From an uncultured Clostridia bacterium (GTDB lineage: Bacteria > Bacillota > Clostridia > Oscillospirales > CAG-382), in assembly GCA_947305675.1 (NCBI GenBank), contig CAMZED010000046.1:1-11820 (forward strand): 11,820 bases of DNA, in the 5' to 3' direction. The notes beneath the pieces were generated by a model. It ran no database searches. It was given only the letters and a program-made list of their open reading frames with translations, and was not told the DNA's origin. Shown piece by piece: positions 7,499-11,820 of the stretch. The position numbers were made by a program, and so were the translations under genes. Position 1 is the first letter of the stretch, and every line of letters begins with the position of its first letter.

Positions 7499-8410
7499 TC
7501 AGTTCCTGCGCGTCAGAACGTAATCGCAAAGCTCAAAAAGTTCGTCGCGGTAAACGCTTTTCGGCAGTTTGTTCAGCCATTCTTTTGCAATTTTTATCTT
7601 GAATTCCGCTCGTTTTTCAGTCTCTTCCGCGCCGAGCAGCGAAACGTACGTGCTTTTGCCGGACTTTTCATCTTTGCCGACAGTCTTTCCCATCTCTTCG
7701 CTTGTCGAATAAATATCCAGCAGATCGTCAGTGATCTGGAACGCTATCCCCAGTGAATCTCCGAAGGTCAACGAAAGCGAAGTTTCGTCCTTAGTCAATT
7801 CACGTTTATATGCGGCGACTGTGCCCATATAGCAAGCCGCGGAAAACATTCCGCCGGTCTTACGGCTGACAAGCAAACTGATTTCGCGTTCATTAAGATT
7901 TTTTCCTTCGCCGTCGATATCCAATTGCTGGCCGGACACCATCCCGTTGCCTCCGGCAAAGTTAGAAAGCCAATACGCCGCTACGGCGTTTTGTCTCGGA
8001 GTACATTTACGGTTCCCAAGCACGGTATTTAAAGAATCTATCGCCAGAGCGTCTCCGGCAAGTATGGCGGTCGCTTCGCCATATTTGACGTGGTTCGAAG
8101 GCTTGCCGCGGCGCATATCGTCGTCGTCCATCGCAGGTAAATCGTCGTGGATCAGCGAGAAGGCGTGCATCATTTCAATCGCGCAGGCGTAGTCAAGTGC
8201 GTTTTCCGCTTGTCCGCCGTTCGCCAGACAGAACTGCATAACAAGAAACGCGCGCAGGCGTTTTCCTCCGCCTAACGTCGAATATCTCATCGCCTCGAAC
8301 AGTTTTTCCGAAACGTAATATTTACCGTTATATGATACCGGCGTAAGCAGTTCTTTAAGACGTTTTTCGGTCGAATCGGCGTGCTGTTTCAGTCTTTCCT
8401 CAAAACTCAT
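7499..8410 (-). CDS. ispA: (2E,6E)-farnesyl diphosphate synthase, IspA
   Basis: Condenses isopentenyl diphosphate with allylic diphosphates to make farnesyl diphosphate, the precursor of undecaprenyl carrier and quinone side chains. The 303 residues include GGGKRLR at 47-53, the first aspartate-rich motif DDLPAMDDDDMRRGKP at 89-104 with the two-residue insertion of bacterial (type II) enzymes, and the second, FQITDDLLD, at 224-232. An aromatic residue, F84, lies five positions before the first motif, which favours a C15 product, though a C20 activity cannot be excluded. The ATG overlaps the xseB stop (ATGA), a coupling typical of xseB-ispA. It is followed directly by the OLE promoter. Confidence 0.96.
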   Translation of the reverse strand: MSFEERLKQHADSTEKRLKELLTPVSYNGKYYVSEKLFEAMRYSTLGGGKRLRAFLVMQFCLANGGQAENALDYACAIEMMHAFSLIHDDLPAMDDDDMRRGKPSNHVKYGEATAILAGDALAIDSLNTVLGNRKCTPRQNAVAAYWLSNFAGGNGMVSGQQLDIDGEGKNLNEREISLLVSRKTGGMFSAACYMGTVAAYKRELTKDETSLSLTFGDSLGIAFQITDDLLDIYSTSEEMGKTVGKDEKSGKSTYVSLLGAEETEKRAEFKIKIAKEWLNKLPKSVYRDELFELCDYVLTRRN

Positions 8411-8643
8411 TCGTTCCCGAAATCCTCCTCGGTAATTTTTCCGTCTTTCACCTGCAGAAGTTTGACTTTTTCCTCGGCTTTTTGAAGTTTGTCGGTGCAG
8501 TTTTTCACAAGAGCGCTGCCCTCGTCGTAAAGCTTTATAAGATCTTCAAGCGGAACGTTGCCGCTTTCAAGCGCGCGCACTATCTCTTCCAGCCTTGCGA
8601 GCGCCTGTTCAAAAGTAAGTTCTTCCGGTCTGTTTTCTGCCAT
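8407..8643 (-). CDS. xseB: exodeoxyribonuclease VII small subunit
   Basis: Small helical subunit of exonuclease VII, which degrades single-stranded DNA from both ends; several copies coat the catalytic large subunit XseA. The 78 residues match the family in length and in the block LTFEQALARLEEIVRALESG at 9-28, followed by PLEDLIKLYDEG. AGGA lies eight bases before the ATG. It shares a 4-base ATGA overlap with ispA. xseA, often the gene just upstream in Bacillota, is replaced here by a pseudouridine synthase and must lie elsewhere. Confidence 0.95.
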   Translation of the reverse strand: MAENRPEELTFEQALARLEEIVRALESGNVPLEDLIKLYDEGSALVKNCTDKLQKAEEKVKLLQVKDGKITEEDFGNE

Positions 8644-8662
8644 TTTTATCGTCCTTTCGGTT

Positions 8663-9388
8663 TTATTTCATCCCCGCCGCTTTTTTTATCGCGGCAAGTT
8701 CGGTTTTTGTAAGTTCGCGGTATTCTCCGGGTTTAAGATCGCCGATCCTCAGCGGGCCGAGCGAAATGCGTTTGAGTTTTTTCACATACAGCCCGACCGA
8801 TTCGCAAATTCGCCTTATTTCGCGGTTTTTGCCCTCGGAAAGTATAAATTCCAGTTCGCTCGTGTTTTCGTCGCGGCGTTTGACTTCCACCTCGACCGGC
8901 GCGATCCTTTCGCCTTCAAGCTCGCGCAGGGCGCGTATCCTGTCCAGCTGCTGGTTTTCGGCTTTGCCGCGCACCGTCACCCGGTAGACTTTTTTTATGT
9001 TGCCCGAAGGGTGCGCCACAGCGTTGGCGAACTCGCCGTCGTTGGTCATAAGGATAAGCCCTTCGCTGTTGAGGTCGAGCCTGCCGACCGGATATACTCG
9101 CCGCCCGATTTCGCTTACCTTGTCGGCGACGTTTCTGCGGCCTTTTTCGTCGTTCATCGTGGTGACGACTCCGCGCGGTTTGTTAAGCATAATATATATT
9201 TTCCGCTCCCCGGAAGGGTTCAGCGGATGGCCTTTATAGGTGACCGCGTCTTTTTCGGGGTCGACGCGCGCGCCGATATTCGCCGCTACGCCGTTTATTT
9301 CAAAATTTCCCTCGGCGATCTCTTTTTCTGCCGCACGGCGGGACATCAGTCCGCAGTCCGAAACGTATTTTTGCAGTTTTACGTCCAT
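8663..9388 (-). CDS. rluB: RsuA/RluB-family rRNA pseudouridine synthase
   Basis: Converts uridine to pseudouridine in ribosomal RNA; relatives act on 23S (RluB) or 16S (RsuA) rRNA. The 241 residues begin with an S4 RNA-binding domain (KLQKYVSDCGLMSRRAAEKEI from residue 4), then the synthase domain with NKPRG at 69-73 and the catalytic motif GRLDLNSEGL at 102-111 (D105). NREIRRI lies near the C-terminus. I chose the ATG at 9388 because GAGGA precedes it at good distance and the S4 domain begins there; the frame stays open 34 codons upstream, but that stretch runs into the preceding gene and has no family resemblance. The RluB name follows the usual annotation of Gram-positive members; the exact rRNA site is not determined. 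Confidence 0.92.
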   Translation of the reverse strand: MDVKLQKYVSDCGLMSRRAAEKEIAEGNFEINGVAANIGARVDPEKDAVTYKGHPLNPSGERKIYIMLNKPRGVVTTMNDEKGRRNVADKVSEIGRRVYPVGRLDLNSEGLILMTNDGEFANAVAHPSGNIKKVYRVTVRGKAENQQLDRIRALRELEGERIAPVEVEVKRRDENTSELEFILSEGKNREIRRICESVGLYVKKLKRISLGPLRIGDLKPGEYRELTKTELAAIKKAAGMK

Positions 9389-9413
9389 TTTTTCCTCTTT
9401 TTTAATTTCAAAG

Positions 9414-10577
9414 TTATTTGTCCAGCCTTTTGCCGAGCAGTTTTTCCCAGAGCGAATAAATATGTTCCGGTTGATCGTCAAGCGATTCAAGGTCGATTAT
9501 ACCGACCGTATTTCCGTCGACGACGACTTTCGCCTGCGCCAGCCGTTCGCCCTTGCCGACCGGAGCTTGAACCGGCGTGATCTTTGTAAGTTCGATCGAA
9601 TAATCGGCGCCTTTGGGAAGTGTGATCACAAAGTCGTCCGGGTTTGCGGCTTCGGCAAACTCTTCCTCACCGTCCTCAAGCGGAACACTCACTCTTATCT
9701 CTCCCGCTTCGGCAACGCGCACCGCGGCGAAGCGTTCGAAAGCCGATTCGTAAAGCGATTTGTGCGTGGCTTGGGGGAAAGGATCGTTAAGCGTCACGGC
9801 GATAAGCGTAAGCCCGTCGCGTTCGCAGGCGCTTACAAGGCATTTTCCGTCGCGCAGTGTATATCCCGTCTTTACGCCGACGGTACCCGGGTAATTAAAG
9901 AGCATTTTGTTGTGGTTCACAAGGATCCGCCCGTTTTCGTCGCCGAGATACGGCGCACTTTTGCGCTTTGTCGAAACTATTTCGCAAAAAAGCGGGTATT
10001 CCATCGCCGCGCGGGTAATAAGCGCAAGGTCGTGCGCGGTGGTATAATGCGATTCGTCGCTCAGCCCGTGCGGGTTGGCGAAAAGCGTGTCTTTCAACCC
10101 GAGTTCGGCGGCTTTCGCGTTCATCATATCCACAAAAGATTCAATGCTTCCGCCGCAATATATCGCGATGGCGGCAGCCGCGTCGTTTCAGCTTTAGAGA
10201 AGAAGGCAATAAAGCAGATCACTTACGCTGAGCTCCTCGCCCTCTTGTAAATATACCGAACTGCCCTCGATACCCACCGCGCGTTTGTCGATTTTCACAA
10301 CGTCGTCAGGGTTCAGGTTTTCTATCGCGACGAGAGCCGTCATGATTTTTGTCGTGCTCGCCATCCCGCGGCGCTTCGAGGCGTTATGCTCATAAATAAA
10401 GTTCCCGCCGGAATCGATAAGCGCAAGGCAGTCCGCCGCGTTGAGCGGGGCGGGGGATGCGGTAAACGCGGTTTCATCCGGCAAAGCGGCGCGAGGAACG
10501 TCGTTGTTTCCGCCGAAAAGCGGGATAAAACCGATTATGACCGCGGCGGCGACCACCGCGGCGACGGCAATTTTCAT
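9414..10577 (-). pseudogene. D-Ala-D-Ala carboxypeptidase (DacF/DacB type), two in-frame stops
   Basis: Penicillin-binding protein 5-like DD-carboxypeptidase (peptidase S11), trimming the last D-alanine from peptidoglycan stem peptides outside the membrane. The ATG at 10577 has GGAG nine bases upstream and opens a hydrophobic export signal (residues 2-22). STTK at 74-77 holds the nucleophilic serine and lysine. After LLYCLLL the frame reads TAA, AGC, TGA, AAC, GAC at codons 128-132, where the family has K-S-G-N-D. Both stops are one substitution from the expected codon (AAA, GGA), and they flank the serine of the S-x-N motif. The same frame then continues without break for 257 codons, including KTG at 236-238 and a PBP5-type C-terminal beta domain. 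No frameshift is needed. So the gene is either freshly inactivated or the sequence has two miscalled bases. It lies 25 bases upstream of the rluB-like gene. Confidence 0.85.
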
Positions 10578-10592
10578 ATTCTCACACTCCGG

Positions 10593-10634
10593 GTTAGGAT
10601 AGTTTCGGATAGTTCTCGTTACCCTATCCCTAAC
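10593..10634 (-). repeat. inverted repeat in the carboxypeptidase 5' leader
   Basis: In the leader, GTTAGGGATAG (10634-10624) can pair with CTATCCTAAC (10602-10593) leaving a one-base bulge, or its GGATAG part can pair with a nearer CTATCC (10612-10607). The two hairpins share a strand, so they exclude each other. The downstream arm ends just before the gene's GGAG site. No regulator or riboswitch class is recognised. Confidence 0.5.
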
Positions 10635-10677
10635 TATACGCTCGCGGTGTGCGATAATATTCATAATTATACTATAT

Positions 10678-10706
10678 ACTATATTATAAAAAACGCCGAA
10701 TGTCAA
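10678..10706 (-). promoter_or_regulatory. sigma-A promoter of the carboxypeptidase gene
   Basis: On the minus strand TTGACA (10706-10701), a 17-base spacer and TATAGT (10683-10678). The predicted start near 10671 leaves a leader of about 94 bases before the ATG at 10577. This may be the main promoter for the leftward cluster as far as ispA. Confidence 0.78.
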
Positions 10707-10739
10707 GGCGGAGCCTTGTATGAAAAATCATCTTTCCGC

Positions 10740-10767
10740 TTGACAAAATTCAAATAAAGATTATACT
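10740..10767 (+). promoter_or_regulatory. sigma-A promoter of galE
   Basis: TTGACA (10740-10745), a 16-base spacer and TATACT (10762-10767), 33 bases before the galE ATG. Its -35 box lies 33 bases from the -35 box of the divergent carboxypeptidase promoter, so the two are back to back. Confidence 0.8.
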
Positions 10768-10799
10768 GTTTATCAGAAACAGATTCGGAGGCGATCATT

Positions 10800-11801
10800 A
10801 TGAGCATTTTAATTACCGGCGGCACCGGGTATATCGGTTCGCATACCTGCGTCGATTTTATCAAAAAAGGTCTCGACGTTATAATACTCGACAATCTCTC
10901 GAACTCAAGGGCGGAAGTTGTCGACTATATCGAACAGATCACCGGGATCAGACCGAAGTTTTATCACACCGACCTTCTCGACCGCGAAGGAACGAAAAAA
11001 GTATTTGACGAAAACGATATCGAATCGGTCATACACTTCGCCGGGCTGAAAGCTGTCGGTGAATCGGTGTTGAAGCCGGTGGAATATTACCGCAACAACA
11101 TCGTCGGCACACTTAATCTTATCGACGAGATGCGCGCTCACAATTGTTTCAAGATCGTTTTCTCTTCCAGCGCGACGGTTTACGGCAAGCCCAAGACCGT
11201 CCCGATAAAAGAAGATTTTCCGCTTTCCACCACCAATCCTTACGGCACAACCAAGCTTTTCATAGAGCGTATTCTTGAGGATCTCTGCGTTGCCGACGAC
11301 AGGTTCAGCGTCGCGCTGCTGCGCTATTTCAACCCGATCGGCGCCCACGAAAGCGGTCTTATAGGCGACGACCCCAACGGCATACCCAACAACCTTATGC
11401 CATACATTACCCGCGTGGCAAAAGGCGTTCTGCCTCACCTTAACGTGTTCGGCAACGATTACGAAACGCGCGACGGCACCGGCGTGCGCGATTACATCCA
11501 TGTTATCGACCTTGCCGCGGGGCATTACAGCGCGCTGAAGTGCCTTGAGGAAAAAGGCGTTCACATCTACAACCTCGGGACCGGCAGAGGTTACAGCGTT
11601 CTCGAGATAATCGAGGCGTTCGAGCGCGTAAACAACGTAAAGATACCCTATATTATCGCGCCCCGCCGCGCCGGCGATATCGCCGAATGCTACGCCGATC
11701 CTTCCAAAGCCGCCTATGAACTCGGCTGGAAGGCGGAGCTCGGGCTTGACGATATGTGCAGGAGCGCCTGGAAGTTCGAGCAGCTCAACACCAGAAAATA
11801 A
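10800..11801 (+). CDS. galE: UDP-glucose 4-epimerase
   Basis: Interconverts UDP-glucose and UDP-galactose with bound NAD, for galactose use and cell-surface sugar supply. The 333-residue short-chain dehydrogenase fold shows the NAD loop GGTGYIGS at 7-14, DNLSN at 31-35, HFAGLKAVGES at 79-89, the catalytic serine region FSSSATVYG at 121-129 and the Y148-x-x-x-K152 pair in YGTTK. Length and motifs fit GalE, though related 4-epimerases with other UDP-sugar preferences cannot be excluded. GGAGG at 10787-10791, eight bases before the ATG, supports the start. It is the only plus-strand gene; no other gal gene is in the window. The 19 bases after the stop show no terminator. Confidence 0.96.
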   Translation: MSILITGGTGYIGSHTCVDFIKKGLDVIILDNLSNSRAEVVDYIEQITGIRPKFYHTDLLDREGTKKVFDENDIESVIHFAGLKAVGESVLKPVEYYRNNIVGTLNLIDEMRAHNCFKIVFSSSATVYGKPKTVPIKEDFPLSTTNPYGTTKLFIERILEDLCVADDRFSVALLRYFNPIGAHESGLIGDDPNGIPNNLMPYITRVAKGVLPHLNVFGNDYETRDGTGVRDYIHVIDLAAGHYSALKCLEEKGVHIYNLGTGRGYSVLEIIEAFERVNNVKIPYIIAPRRAGDIAECYADPSKAAYELGWKAELGLDDMCRSAWKFEQLNTRK

Positions 11802-11820
11802 AAACACATCCATAAAAAAC

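Noticed and set aside
10188..10196. Selenocysteine or general stop-codon reassignment in the carboxypeptidase
   Set aside because: A TAA lies two codons before the TGA, other genes in the window end normally with these stops, and the family has glycine, not cysteine, at the TGA position.
10655..10672. A half ARG-box-like ATGAATATTAT near the carboxypeptidase promoter
   Set aside because: Only one half-site in an AT-rich stretch, and the gene has no link to arginine metabolism.
10578..10706. A longer start for the carboxypeptidase at 10706
   Set aside because: It would begin inside the -35 box and delete the leader; the 10577 ATG has a ribosome binding site and opens the export signal.

Overview
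The window looks like a chromosomal piece of a Gram-positive anaerobe of the Bacillota, most likely an uncultured member of the Clostridia. The grounds are the gene order xseB-ispA-dxs-tlyA-nadK-argR-recN typical of that phylum, AGGAGG-type ribosome binding sites, sigma-A-type promoters, and roughly 50% GC. The species cannot be told from the sequence. I see no insertion sequence, phage gene, tRNA, rRNA or CRISPR array.

Layout, right to left. At the right end galE (UDP-glucose 4-epimerase) reads rightwards from its own strong promoter. Back to back with it, a second strong promoter fires leftwards into a secreted D-alanyl-D-alanine carboxypeptidase gene (dacF/dacB type), which carries two in-frame stop codons either side of its second catalytic serine. 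Everything further left is also on the minus strand and closely packed: an RsuA/RluB-family pseudouridine synthase, xseB, ispA, a noncoding stretch of about 620 bases, a small membrane-protein frame, oapA, dxs, tlyA, nadK, argR, recN, and the start of a VanZ-like membrane protein cut by the window edge.

The most interesting part is the noncoding stretch at about 6821-7441. Its length, its place between ispA and dxs, the OapA-like protein encoded next to it, its closing helix and its internal hairpins all point to an OLE RNA (ornate, large, extremophilic RNA), one of the largest structured bacterial noncoding RNAs. It has its own near-consensus extended -10 promoter squeezed between ispA and the RNA. 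OLE RNA and OapA form a membrane-associated ribonucleoprotein; the published phenotypes in Halalkalibacterium halodurans concern alcohol, cold and magnesium stress.

Between the OLE RNA and oapA lies an apparently undescribed small two-helix membrane protein (about 91 residues). Its two halves are in different frames, joined exactly at a TTTTTTG slippery heptamer: either a programmed -1 frameshift, a recent one-base deletion or a homopolymer read error. Its stop overlaps the likely oapA start, so the two would be translationally coupled.

Functionally the leftward cluster combines isoprenoid precursor synthesis (dxs, ispA), DNA repair (xseB, recN), ribosome modification (rluB-like, tlyA), NADP supply (nadK) and arginine regulation (argR), with the OLE ribonucleoprotein genes in the middle.
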